Shown here in pieces: positions 1 to 5,820 of a stretch of 10,754 bases of DNA (positions are counted from its first letter, which is position 1; every line of letters begins with the position of its first letter). The translations under genes and the position numbers were made by a program. The notes beneath the pieces are model-generated. The model worked only from the letters and a program-made list of their open reading frames with translations. It had not been told where the DNA came from and did not search any database. This DNA is from Baffinella frigidus (Eukaryota; Cryptophyceae; Cryptomonadales; Baffinellaceae), in contig MU647016.1 in NCBI GenBank assembly GCA_026770585.1, forward strand, positions 30,240-40,993, written 5' to 3'.

Positions 1-66
1 CCCTACACCCTACACCCTACACCCTACACCCTACACCCTACACCCTACACCCTACACCCTTCACCC
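1..66. repeat. Telomere-like array, 7-bp unit CCCTACA
   Basis: About nine head-to-tail copies of CCCTACA, with the last units degenerating to CCCTTCA and CCCTGCC. The unit differs by one base from the canonical CCCTAAA seen at 7597-7662. The C-rich strand is on +, as expected if the telomere lies to the left. The array reaches the window edge, so its true length is unknown. It is either a variant terminal block or an interstitial one. Confidence 0.95.
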
Positions 67-187
67 TGCCCTCGGGTACCCAGCACATTCCTTTCCTTTT
101 TTTGGATCTTGCGTCTGATACCCTCTCAACACCTATCTTGATTCCCCCCTGGGGTACCATTTTGGTTCCAGGCATCGCGACATGTTC

Positions 188-358
188 ATGCAAAAAGCTA
201 ACGCCAGTGAGGTACTTACAGCCTAGGGATTGCCTACGGTAGAAGCCCCCCTTCCTACGACTTTTAAAACAAAAAGACTTTAAAAGTCGTAGGATGGGGG
301 CTCCTACCGTAGGCAATCCGCAGGTCGTAAGTACCTCGCTGGTGTTGGATTTTTGCAT
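188..358. repeat. Foldback element, ~81-bp inverted arms, 10-bp loop
   Basis: The left arm (188-268) and right arm (279-358) are reverse complements with about 11 differences including one single-base indel, roughly 86% identity. The loop is 10 bases. Both arms carry a core with GGATTGCCTACGGTAG, which resembles the cores of the foldback elements at 4407-4546, 4952-5069 and 7966-8088. A transcript would form a long near-perfect hairpin. No target-site duplication could be defined. Confidence 0.9.
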
Positions 359-824
359 TGATGTGCCCACCTCCTGCGTTTTACATAGAAAACCCAAAAC
401 CAGTTTTGATAGCAACATGGCCACCATGCATTCCCCCAAATGGAGGCAGAAGGAGATTTTTGGTATAAAGCTACTCTGGAAAGCGACTCACGCCCGTCTA
501 TAAAGCGACTGTTGTGAGTAAAGAGGAAGCTACCCCCCAGAGAGACCTTTCTTAACACGAGGCGCGTCGTCATCAAATCACTCGGCTTCCACCGGCCCTT
601 GATACCAACATGACCTGTATTGATCCTTGGTCGGATGGCGAGGGTGAAAACGGTTCGAATTCTAAAATTAGTGCGAGTCGTGTCCAACTTGTGGGGGCTT
701 GACTGCACGAAACTGTAGTCAAGACAGAAATTACCCGATCCATTTCCCCCCTCGCTATCCGAGCAAGGAAGGCTGCTGTATGCCCGAACCCGCGGCGTTT
801 GCTGTACAGTGAGTGTGAATAATG
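359..824. other. Stretch with no recognisable gene
   Basis: Open frames here are short or overlap the foldback element, and no family is recognised. One weak observation: on the minus strand near 550-585 the sequence resembles the SD-containing repeat module found at 2217, 4328, 5428 and 7242 (a GAGTGAT core followed by a GCGCCT-like stretch), but the match is too short to call. Confidence 0.4.
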
Positions 825-874
825 TACATACATACATACGTACATACATACATACATACATACATACATACATA
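825..874. repeat. (TACA)n tetranucleotide microsatellite
   Basis: About twelve tandem TACA units with one G substitution near position 840. Open frames running through it encode only T-Y-I-H or M-Y-V-C repeats and are not evidence of coding. Confidence 0.95.
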
Positions 875-932
875 GGATCAACATTGTCACCCCCCCAACT
901 GTATTCTCTTTGTGATCGAGCCAGTTGGCTTC

Positions 933-1004
933 CAACGGCCCTGCAAATGGCTCAAACAACGGCCCTGCAAATGGCTCAAGCAACGGCCCTGCAAATGGCT
1001 CAAA
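933..1004. repeat. 24-bp tandem repeat, three copies
   Basis: Units at 933-956, 957-980 and 981-1004 are identical except for the last base of the middle copy. The unit contains GGCCCTGCAAATGGCTC. Because 24 is divisible by three, the repeat keeps frame in any reading (TALQMAQ on +, EPFAGPL on -). It is followed directly by the 23-mer shared with 1535-1557. Confidence 0.95.
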
Positions 1005-1009
1005 CAGAT

Positions 1010-1032
1010 TCTCTCCCGACCCGCAGGGACGA
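1010..1032. repeat. 23-bp exact repeat shared with 1535-1557
   Basis: These 23 bases are identical to 1535-1557. The sequence is a pyrimidine-rich run ending in CCGACCCGCAG followed by GGACGA. It could be a 3' splice acceptor plus exon start, or a short peptide (SLPTRRDD in the + frame of both copies). Sequences diverge beyond it on both sides. Confidence 0.85.
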
Positions 1033-1221
1033 CCACCTGCCCCTGGTAAATGCCTCAAAAACAATCTCATATGAATTCTGGTTCAATTAGAATATTTTGA
1101 TGCTATCTTAGGGGCGATTGTGTGCTATTTTAACGTGACGTGCAGGCTAAGATGACAAATACGTGACACACAACATCCTTACTAAGCACAAAACCCATGT
1201 TTCAATGTACGCATAATCCAT

Positions 1222-1386
1222 ATCACACAGCGTACTTCGAAGGGATTCTGAATAATCCCTAAGCGATAAGACCTACGACCCTACCGTAGGGAATAGCGTT
1301 GGGACATAGGGGGGGTTCCTACAGATAAGGTACCGCAAAGTCGGTGGATTATCCACCGAAAATCCCTTCGTAGTCCGCTGTGTGGT
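1222..1386 (-). mobile_element. MITE-like element, family A copy 1
   Basis: A non-coding element of about 165 bp with terminal inverted repeats. The left end contains CACACAGCGTACTTCGAAGG, and the right end read on the other strand contains ACCACACAGCGGACTACGAA. The reverse complement aligns along its whole length with 4084-4246, including the GGAACC and CTTATC blocks and the central CCTACxGTAGG palindrome. A perfect 8-3-8 hairpin lies just inside the right end at 1341-1359. Short length, inverted ends and no open frame fit a MITE; no clear target-site duplication was found. Confidence 0.85.
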
Positions 1387-1477
1387 AAATCTCATCTCGG
1401 ACCATACCAGAATCTGTCCTGATAAAAAGGCGTAAGATAGCATCATGTGATGCCTAAAATAGCATATACACCCTTAA

Positions 1478-2035
1478 CTTCCGCGTGGGGAGCCCAAGAT
1501 AGCGGGACAGATTCTGTCTTGGTCCGAAACTGAATCTCTCCCGACCCGCAGGGACGATGCGCTGCGAGCAGCCCTCCTCTCCCTAGCCTCCGCGGCCTTT
1601 GCAGCCTTCCCCCCGAGCCCCGAGGCGGGCCCAGACGACAAAACGGCTCCAACTCCTCCTGAGGCGGGCCTGGACGATCCAAGGGCTCCAACGCCCGGTC
1701 CTGACGCGGGCCTGCGGGAGTTGAGTGATTGTCTCCGGGGGCTGGCGGTGAACCTCGTGGTGCTGCTCGCGCTCGCCGCCAGCGCCTTGCTCCCGCGCGG
1801 GGCGCCGCGTGGGGGCACGCCCGGCGGATCTCCTTTTGACGTCCGAGGACTTCTGACGCCCGAAAAAGATCCAACGTCTGCTGGCTCGGGTGGGGCGCTG
1901 GGTGGTGCGTGGGGGGGGGAGGAGGGCGGGCGGTGGCCTGGGTGGGTGCAGGGGGGGTCTGAAACGTTGGAGCCGTTGCAACCGTCGAACCCTTCTTCTT
2001 CTTCTGGGTTACTCTCGAAACAGGTCCTAGAATAA
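1478..2035 (+). CDS. Pro/Gly-rich open frame with one hydrophobic segment, family unknown
   Basis: I do not recognise this protein. The frame is open for 185 codons before TAA at 2033-2035, but has no good ATG near its 5' end. It may start at an exon boundary after the CAG at 1549-1551, or be a remnant. In order it holds an acidic/alanine helix (DDALRAALLSLASAAF), two in-frame imperfect repeats of 13 and 14 residues (EAGPDDKTAPTPP and EAGLDDPRAPTPGP), a hydrophobic stretch (GLAVNLVVLLALAASALL) that could cross a membrane, a glycine-rich tail, and a serine run at the C-terminus. Repeats spaced at 39 and 42 bases, both multiples of three, favour coding. Against it, the region is very GC-rich, so several frames on both strands are open. 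The C-terminal SSSSGLLSKQVLE resembles the serine-rich module at 4276-4330. Confidence 0.35.
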   Translation, partial: LPRGEPKIAGQILSWSETESLPTRRDDALRAALLSLASAAFAAFPPSPEAGPDDKTAPTPPEAGLDDPRAPTPGPDAGLRELSDCLRGLAVNLVVLLALAASALLPRGAPRGGTPGGSPFDVRGLLTPEKDPTSAGSGGALGGAWGGEEGGRWPGWVQGGSETLEPLQPSNPSSSSGLLSKQVLE

Positions 2036-2204
2036 TCCCTTCCCACACCAGGCTGACATTGGCGTTTTTTTAGATGTTGGTTTTGAAGTCGCGTCCAAGA
2101 TTTGGACAGAGTTGGTCGATTAACTCTGCCGAATCTGGTAGAGTTACGTGACTAATTCCCGTGCGACCCTCTGATAGCAGGTTTTATAAACAGGCCAGAT
2201 GTAG

Positions 2205-2330
2205 CCTCGTGTGGTAAGCCTTGAGTTGAGTGATCCAAACGTCTACCGTTGGAGCCACTGGAAGAAGGTTCCGGAGACTAATTCGGGAACAAGTATTTTT
2301 CTTTTGAAAGCTGGCAATGAAAATTACTGA
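2205..2330 (+). pseudogene. Coding-like fragment containing SLELSDPNVY
   Basis: This open stretch of 41 codons has no start codon of its own. Its beginning reads SLELSDPNVY, which matches in frame the modules at 4328-4366, 5428-5466 and 7242-7325. Here the peptide does not stop after VYxP but continues as RWSHWKKVPETNSGTS and a short hydrophobic stretch to a TGA at 2328. The 3' half is also the left arm of a foldback element (2284-2405), so the extension may come from that repeat rather than a gene. It could be a terminal exon or a gene remnant; the function is unknown. Confidence 0.35.
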
Positions 2331-2405
2331 ACAACGGGTCACATCCGAAGCAATTGTGTAGTAATTTTCGTTCAGATTTTTTAAAAAGAAAAACACTCGT
2401 TCCCG
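2284..2405. repeat. Foldback element, ~44-bp arms
   Basis: The left arm 2284-2327 and right arm 2361-2405 are inverted copies: both outer ends read CGGGAAC(A/G)AGT(A/G)TTTTTCTTT inward and both inner ends read GAAAATTAC. The loop is about 33 bases. Related short pieces occur near 5160-5180 (TTGTGTAGTGATTTTTGT) and 9748-9780 (TTGTAGTAACTTTCATTGCC then TTGGAGCCACTGAAG), so it belongs to a dispersed family. Confidence 0.8.
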
Positions 2406-2433
2406 GATGAAGACGGTTCTGGAGGGAAGGTGG

Positions 2434-2750
2434 TAGGGGAACCCCAAACCCCAAACCCCAAACCTTGAAACCCCAAACCTTACCGCCTTTCCCAAACACT
2501 AACCCCTAAACCCTGAACTGCAAACCCTTCCGCCTTGCCCAAACCCTGAACCCTGAACCCCAAATCCCAAACCTCAAAACCCCAAAGGGAATAGGGGAAC
2601 CACAAACTCTCAACCCCAAAACCCAAACCCTAAACCCCAAAGCCTACCGCCTTCTCAAAACACCAAACCCTAAACACCAAACTCTCCCGCCTGGCCCAAA
2701 CCCTAAACCCCGACCCCCGAACCGCGACCCCAAAACACCAAACACCAAAC
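2434..2750. repeat. Degenerate telomere-like sequence, ~158-bp tandem duplication
   Basis: A mix of AAACCCC and AAACCCT units. Non-telomeric landmarks occur twice in the same order: TAGGGGAACC at 2434 and 2592, CCGCCTT at 2483 and 2647, and CCGCCT(T/G)GCCCAAACCC at 2530 and 2687. The spacings are 158, 164 and 157 bases. The block is thus a tandem duplication of a composite telomere-like unit, since diverged. Confidence 0.75.
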
Positions 2751-2790
2751 ACCAAACACCAAACACCAAACATCAAACACCAACCCCCAA
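2735..2790. repeat. CACCAAA array (7-bp)
   Basis: Seven to eight copies of CACCAAA with one ATCAAAC variant. It is the same unit as the long array at 8924-9190 and differs from CCCTAAA at two positions. Confidence 0.9.
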
Positions 2791-2884
2791 ACACCAAACC
2801 CCAACCCCCACACCCCAAACCCCAAACTCCAAACCCCAACTCCAACCCCCAACCCCCAAACCCCACACCCCAAACCCTAAGCCA
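2791..2884. repeat. Degenerate AAACCCC telomere-like sequence
   Basis: Runs of CCCCAAA, CCCCCAA and CCACACC without a strict register. It ends abruptly where non-repetitive, gene-like sequence starts near 2885. Confidence 0.85.
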
Positions 2885-2901
2885 GGAATTCGAGCGGGGG
2901 C

Positions 2902-2975
2902 AGGGGGCTGAGAGGAGCGATTTGATGTTTGAAAATGTCAAATCGTCACGGTCAGATGAGGAGGCGGCTCTGCCC
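2902..2975 (+). pseudogene. Truncated copy 1 of the AExSxxMF...DEEAAL module
   Basis: In frame with ATG 2925 the sequence reads AERSDLMFENVKSSRS and then DEEAALP, where it runs into telomere-like repeats at about 2975. The start resembles the copies at 3208-3240 (AEKSGAMF) and 3330-3423 (GTSGAMF...DEEAALLERAM). DEEAAL is shared exactly with the third copy. The reading is cut by repeat sequence at the point where copy 3 continues into its ubiquitin-interacting-like helix. Function is not recognised beyond that; it is probably a gene fragment. Confidence 0.4.
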
Positions 2976-3030
2976 CAAACCCTAACCCTTGAACCCTGAA
3001 CCCGAACCCCGAACCCCCAAATCCCAGGAT
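2976..3030. repeat. Short telomere-like block
   Basis: CCCTAAC, CCCTGAA and CCCCGAA units, C-rich on +, placed directly after the truncated gene-like module. Confidence 0.85.
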
Positions 3031-3207
3031 AGAGAGTTGGGGCGGGGGACAGCTGACCGCTATTGAGCGACCTACGCACGTTTTTCAAAGCTGGGACCGG
3101 AATCCAGTCCTAACTGTTTCATTTTAAAAGTCTATTTCTCTTAGGATGCAGGTGGAAGTTTTTAAAATCCTTTAAAATTGCGTTACGTCCTCGCTCGGCA
3201 GCGGACA

Positions 3208-3240
3208 GCTGAGAAGAGTGGCGCGATGTTTCACCTGGAC
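3208..3240 (+). pseudogene. Truncated copy 2 of the AEKSGAMF module
   Basis: In frame with ATG 3226 it reads TAEKSGAMFHLDP and then enters the 34-bp telomere-like tandem repeat at 3241. The nucleotide string GAGTGGCGCGATGTT is shared exactly with the third copy at 3335-3349, which supports common origin. Only the start of the module survives. Confidence 0.4.
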
Positions 3241-3308
3241 CCCAAACCTTTACTCCTGAACCGCAACGCCCAACCCCAAACCTTTACTCCTGAACCCCGA
3301 CGCCCAAC
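3241..3308. repeat. 34-bp tandem repeat, two copies
   Basis: 3241-3274 and 3275-3308 are near-identical, each starting CCCAAACCTTTACTCCTGAA and ending ACGCCCAAC. It is a telomere-derived unit amplified once. Confidence 0.95.
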
Positions 3309-3344
3309 CCGAAACCCCAGGAAGGAGAGGGGACGAGTGGCGCG

Positions 3345-3423
3345 ATGTTCGACATGACGGATGAGGAAGCTGCTCTGCTCGAACGGGCGATGCGCCTGTC
3401 TCTTGCCGCTTCAGGAGATCCAG
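3345..3423 (+). CDS. Candidate exon encoding a ubiquitin-interacting-like helix
   Basis: ATG 3345 opens MFDMTDEEAALLERAMRL followed by SLAASGDP. The part DEEAALLERAMRLSLAAS fits the general pattern of ubiquitin-interacting motifs: an acidic stretch, a hydrophobic residue, alanine three residues later and serine four after that (L-E-R-A-M-R-L-S). In known families these short helices bind ubiquitin and often occur in tandem. A possible donor CAG|GT lies at 3421-3425, followed by G-rich telomere-like sequence with stops in all useful continuations. A second similar motif follows at 3510-3557. The frame is also open upstream of the ATG (NPKPQEGEGTSGA). With one short helix and no gene model the identity is tentative; it may be a pseudogene. 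Confidence 0.35.
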
Positions 3424-3500
3424 GTCATTGTCACTGCACCGGGGGGGGGTTTAGTGTAGGGTGGAGGGTGTAGGATTTCGGGTTAAGGGTGCAGGGTTAA
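3424..3500. repeat. G-rich telomere-like spacer between the UIM-like motifs
   Basis: After GTCATTGTCACTGCACCGGG the strand carries GTAGGGT, GGAGGGTGTAGG and GGGTTAAGGGTGCAGGG: telomere-like units with G on +, opposite to most of the window. If 3345-3423 is an exon, this would be an intron from GT 3424 to AG 3493-3494 (71 nt). That choice does not preserve frame into the next motif, so splicing is unproven. Confidence 0.6.
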
Positions 3501-3509
3501 CCATCCCCC

Positions 3510-3560
3510 GACGGTTTGCCACTGCTGGAACAGGCGATGCACCTGTCTTTCTCCGGTTGA
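3510..3560 (+). pseudogene. Second ubiquitin-interacting-like motif, stopped by TGA
   Basis: It reads DGLPLLEQAMHLSFSG then TGA at 3558-3560. LEQAMHLSF matches LERAMRLSL of the motif at 3378-3404 with mostly conservative changes, and the downstream nucleotides (TTGTCACT(T/G)CACCGGGGG) are shared as well, so the two are a tandem duplication of roughly 150 bases. It lacks the acidic stretch before the helix. Either the TGA is removed by splicing just upstream, or this is a decayed copy. Confidence 0.35.
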
Positions 3561-3629
3561 GGTCACGTAGCTTGTCACTTCACCGGGGGTTTTGTGGTGT
3601 AGGGTGTAGGGTGTAGGGTGTGGGGTTGA
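3561..3629. repeat. G-rich telomere-like spacer (GTGTAGG units)
   Basis: It begins GGTCACGTAGCTTGTCACTT, parallel to the start of the spacer at 3424, and continues into four GTGTAGG units with G on +. This is the reverse orientation of the CCCTACA array at 1-66. Confidence 0.85.
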
Positions 3630-4076
3630 GGGTTTGAGGATTCTGATGGATATCTAATACATTTCGCGAAATCAGGTTCAGGAGACAGGCCGGGCCCGCC
3701 TCAGGGTTCAGGAGATGGGACGGGCCCGCCGCGGGATGCAGGAGGGGGGGCGCCTGATGAACAGCCTCAGGATCAGGAGGTGGGGGGGCGCGGGGTCTCG
3801 TGGAGTGTGTGGGTCGCCTGCATGGTGAGCGCCAAGGCATCCGTGATCTTTGCCGAAATGGACCCTGGTTTGATGGTCTTCTTTGGAGGGGTCCCACCCG
3901 GAGAGTTCACTTACCAGGAAAACCCTGCCCTGAAATATTTTGCGAGGGAAGCGAGCTTCTGTTGTCATCTTTGTTTGAAAAATGATGGAAGAAGCTTCGC
4001 TGCTGTTGTCGAGCAAGGAGGGAACACAGGTTTCAAGGACTTTTGCCTGAAAGCCAATGCCGGATTCCGGCCCTGA
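3630..4076 (+). CDS. 149-residue open frame, likely exon of an unknown protein
   Basis: I do not recognise the family. The frame is open from 3630 to TGA at 4074-4076 and lies in the same frame as both UIM-like motifs upstream. It has no strong ATG at its start, so it looks like a 3' exon or remnant. It contains two adjacent in-frame repeats of 10 residues (GSGDRPGPPQ and GSGDGTGPPR), an acidic/glutamine patch (APDEQPQDQEV), a moderately hydrophobic segment (VSWSVWVACMVSAKASVIFA), then mixed globular-like sequence with a CCHLC cluster near residue 111 that could bind metal, although no matching second cysteine pair is obvious. The 30-base in-frame repeat and the balanced composition favour real coding sequence. 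Long frames are also open on the minus strand over part of this span, so the evidence is not decisive. It ends 8 bases before the family A element at 4084. Confidence 0.4.
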   Translation, partial: GFEDSDGYLIHFAKSGSGDRPGPPQGSGDGTGPPRDAGGGAPDEQPQDQEVGGRGVSWSVWVACMVSAKASVIFAEMDPGLMVFFGGVPPGEFTYQENPALKYFAREASFCCHLCLKNDGRSFAAVVEQGGNTGFKDFCLKANAGFRP

Positions 4077-4083
4077 CTGTCTT

Positions 4084-4246
4084 ACCACACAGCGGGATAC
4101 GAAGGGGTTTTCGGCCCATTTTGGGCCGACTTTCCGTTACCTTATCCGTAGGAACCCCCCTGTGTCCCTACGGGTTGCCTACTGTAGGATCATAGGTCTT
4201 ATCGCTTAGGGGTTATTCAGAATCCCTTCGAAGTCCGCTGTGTGGT
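4084..4246 (+). mobile_element. MITE-like element, family A copy 2
   Basis: Inverted ends: ACCACACAGCGGGATACGAA on the left and, read on the other strand, ACCACACAGCGGACTTCGAA on the right. It aligns in reverse orientation with 1222-1386 over its full length of about 163 bp. A perfect 8-3-8 hairpin lies at 4111-4129, in the same place as in copy 1 but with different stem bases. No open frame. Flanks are TT on both sides, too short to prove a target duplication. Confidence 0.88.
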
Positions 4247-4275
4247 TTATGCCGAGTTCTCTGGAGAGCGAATCC

Positions 4276-4366
4276 TTCTCTGCTTCTTCTTTGTTACTCT
4301 CGATACAAGTCCTAAAACAGGCCCTTTAGCCTTGAGTTGAGTGATACAATAGTCTATGCGCCTTAA
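4276..4366 (+). pseudogene. Serine-rich/SLELSD module, copy 3
   Basis: The first part reads SASSLLLSIQVLKQAL and parallels SSSSGLLSKQVLE at 1994-2032. The second part, in a different frame, reads SLELSDTIVYAP with TAA at 4364-4366. The frame change between the two halves indicates decay or an unrecognised splice. After the stop, ACGAGCCCGCCTC is shared with the copy at 5428. Confidence 0.4.
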
Positions 4367-4406
4367 GGAACGAGCCCGCCTCATGGACGACTCCACACTC
4401 ATAGAA

Positions 4407-4546
4407 TAACGGACTGAAAATGAGGTAGTTAGGCCTACAGTATTGACTACGGTTGGCCGTAGGGGCCTAGGGGGACTCCTACGAAAAACCCTACGGCCTA
4501 CCGTAGGTAATACCGTATGCCTGACTACCCTATTTTCAGTGCGTTA
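4407..4546. mobile_element. Foldback MITE-like element, family B copy 1
   Basis: 140 bp. The left arm begins TAACGGACTGAAAATGAGG and the right arm, read on the other strand, begins TAACGCACTGAAAATAGGG. Homology continues inward through GGTAGT(T/C)AGGC, a GTATT(G/A)xCTACGG core and GGCCGTAGGG, so nearly the whole element can fold on itself. No coding capacity. It shares its core with 4952-5069 and 8036-8088. Confidence 0.88.
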
Positions 4547-4638
4547 CCCTATCAACACGGTGGGCTTCGAGGGTTTCGTTGGGCCTGGGTTCTAGGGGAG
4601 TACGTGACCAAATTGCACCAGAAAATCTCTGAAGTTAA

Positions 4639-4959
4639 TTGCATCAAGGCAAGTTGACTTTTGATGAAAGGTTGGTAGTCCACTGCGTGGTTCCTTTCAG
4701 TCAAGTCGGTGTTCGCAGAACAGGTTCTCGGCTACCGACCCACGCGGACTTCAAACAGGGCGCGCTCTCAAAAGTGGTGCGCATTGAAAAGTGGTGCGCT
4801 TTACAGGAGGGCGTGAGCAAAGTGGTCGTGCCGCTCATGGCGAGGCTCACCAAGGTGTCTGTAGCGGAGGGGCGCGATGGGGACGACGAGACGCGGCGAC
4901 GCCTCGCGCTGGTGTTAACTCTCCCAACCTCATTGGTTAATGTCCTGAAAACCGGGTAG
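4639..4959 (+). CDS. Weak open frame ending in ETRRRLALV
   Basis: The frame is open for 106 codons but starts only from TTG, directly after an in-frame TAA. Its most interesting part is EGRDGDDETRRRLALV, whose DNA recurs as exon-like copies at 5069, 5367 and, more decayed, further on. The first third (HQGKLTF) faintly resembles a minus-strand reading near 8430 (CLEGKLTF). No family recognised; a fragment rather than a gene is more likely. Confidence 0.15.
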   Translation: MHQGKLTFDERLVVHCVVPFSQVGVRRTGSRLPTHADFKQGALSKVVRIEKWCALQEGVSKVVVPLMARLTKVSVAEGRDGDDETRRRLALVLTLPTSLVNVLKTG

Positions 4960-5069
4960 TTAGGTATTGCCTACGGTAGGCCGTAGGGCCCCTAGGACAT
5001 AATGCTTCATAGGAACCCCCTAGGCCCGTACGACCTACAGTAGGCAATACCGTAGGCTCAACTACCCGG
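4952..5069. mobile_element. Foldback MITE-like element, family B copy 2
   Basis: 118 bp with arms starting CCGGGTAGTTAGG (left) and CCGGGTAGTTGAGCCTACGG (right, other strand), followed on both by TATTGCCTAC(G/T)GTAGG. The left arm lacks about 10 bases present in the right arm. It sits directly between two copies of the ETRRRLALV repeat. Confidence 0.85.
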
Positions 5070-5332
5070 AAGAGACGCGGCGCCGCCTCGCGCTGGTGCG
5101 TGTTAACTCTCCCAGACCACACGATCCTGTCCATGCCAACATAATACACGTCGATTGTAAGCTTTTGTGTAGTGATTTTTGTATGTTTAGTCGAAGAGAT
5201 GGACACCCTACACGTTTTCCGTGCAGGTACGTGACCACCCCCCCCCAATAAATTTAAAATGGACATTTGTTCTGTTGGCATGGATAGCCTGGTGTGGGAC
5301 CATGCCCTTGCTCGCCACATTTTACTGGCGCG

Positions 5333-5370
5333 AGGTCAACCCTAGGAAGGTGAACCCGAGGAAGGTGAAC
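5333..5370 (+). repeat. 15-bp tandem repeat, 2.5 copies
   Basis: 5333-5347, 5348-5362 and the partial 5363-5370 share AGGT(C/G)AACCC(T/G)AGGA. It would encode VNPRK repeats in the frame that runs on into the serine-rich module. Confidence 0.85.
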
Positions 5371-5402
5371 AGACGCGGCGTTGCCTCGCGCTGGTGCGTG
5401 TC

Positions 5403-5466
5403 GTCTTCTTCTTCATTATTATTCTCAAGCCTCAAAATGAGTGATCCAAACGTCTATACGCCTTAA
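5403..5466 (+). pseudogene. Serine-rich/SLKMSD module, copy 4
   Basis: A single frame reads SSSSSLLFSSLKMSDPNVYT then P and TAA (5464-5466). Serine run and SLK-SDPNVY tail are fused in frame here, as in the copy at 7193-7325. The stop is followed by CACGAGCCCGCCTC, shared with the copy at 4328. It probably represents the 3' end of a small gene or exon family. Confidence 0.45.
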
Positions 5467-5713
5467 CACGAGCCCGCCTCGGTACAGTGGCAGCCCTCAA
5501 AAGTGTACCATAGTGGGCATTGACACAAACCCTGCCCCCTGACTTATCACATTTTCAAGCCTCGGTAAGCTGACTGGCGCGGAAAAAGGTCAAGAAACAC
5601 CGTCTGGCTGCTGCGTGTTAACTCTCCCAAACCCTGCTCTTGCCCACCACATGTTTTCCTGGGAATGAATGTACACGTGTGTTGTCCCGGCTGGTGCGTG
5701 TTAACTCACCCAA

Positions 5714-5820
5714 ACCCGCAGAGCGGGCTACCAAGGGATTCCGTGCATAACCCATACGTGAATAATCCATAGGACCCGACGGTAGGCAATACCGTAGGGA
5801 CATAGGCGGGTCCTATGGAT
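5714..5820. mobile_element. Diverged family A/B related fragment
   Basis: GAGCGGGCTACCAAGGGATT near 5721 parallels the left end of the chimeric element at 7971-7990. Inside, a perfect 13-bp inverted pair (ATCCATAGGACCC at 5765-5777 and its complement at 5808-5820) encloses a GGTAGGCAATACCGTAGGGA core like that of the other elements. The outer right end is not recognisable. Confidence 0.6.

Noticed and set aside
967-980. ATGGCTCAAG resembling the end of a dinoflagellate spliced leader
   Set aside because: Only about ten bases match and the word is part of a 24-bp tandem repeat.
304-1070. Minus-strand frames of 165-189 residues
   Set aside because: They run through the TACA microsatellite, the foldback arm and the 24-bp repeat; composition is not protein-like.
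4639-4959. A full gene
   Set aside because: No ATG, in-frame TAA directly upstream of the start, and its end is a dispersed repeat; kept only as a low-confidence fragment.
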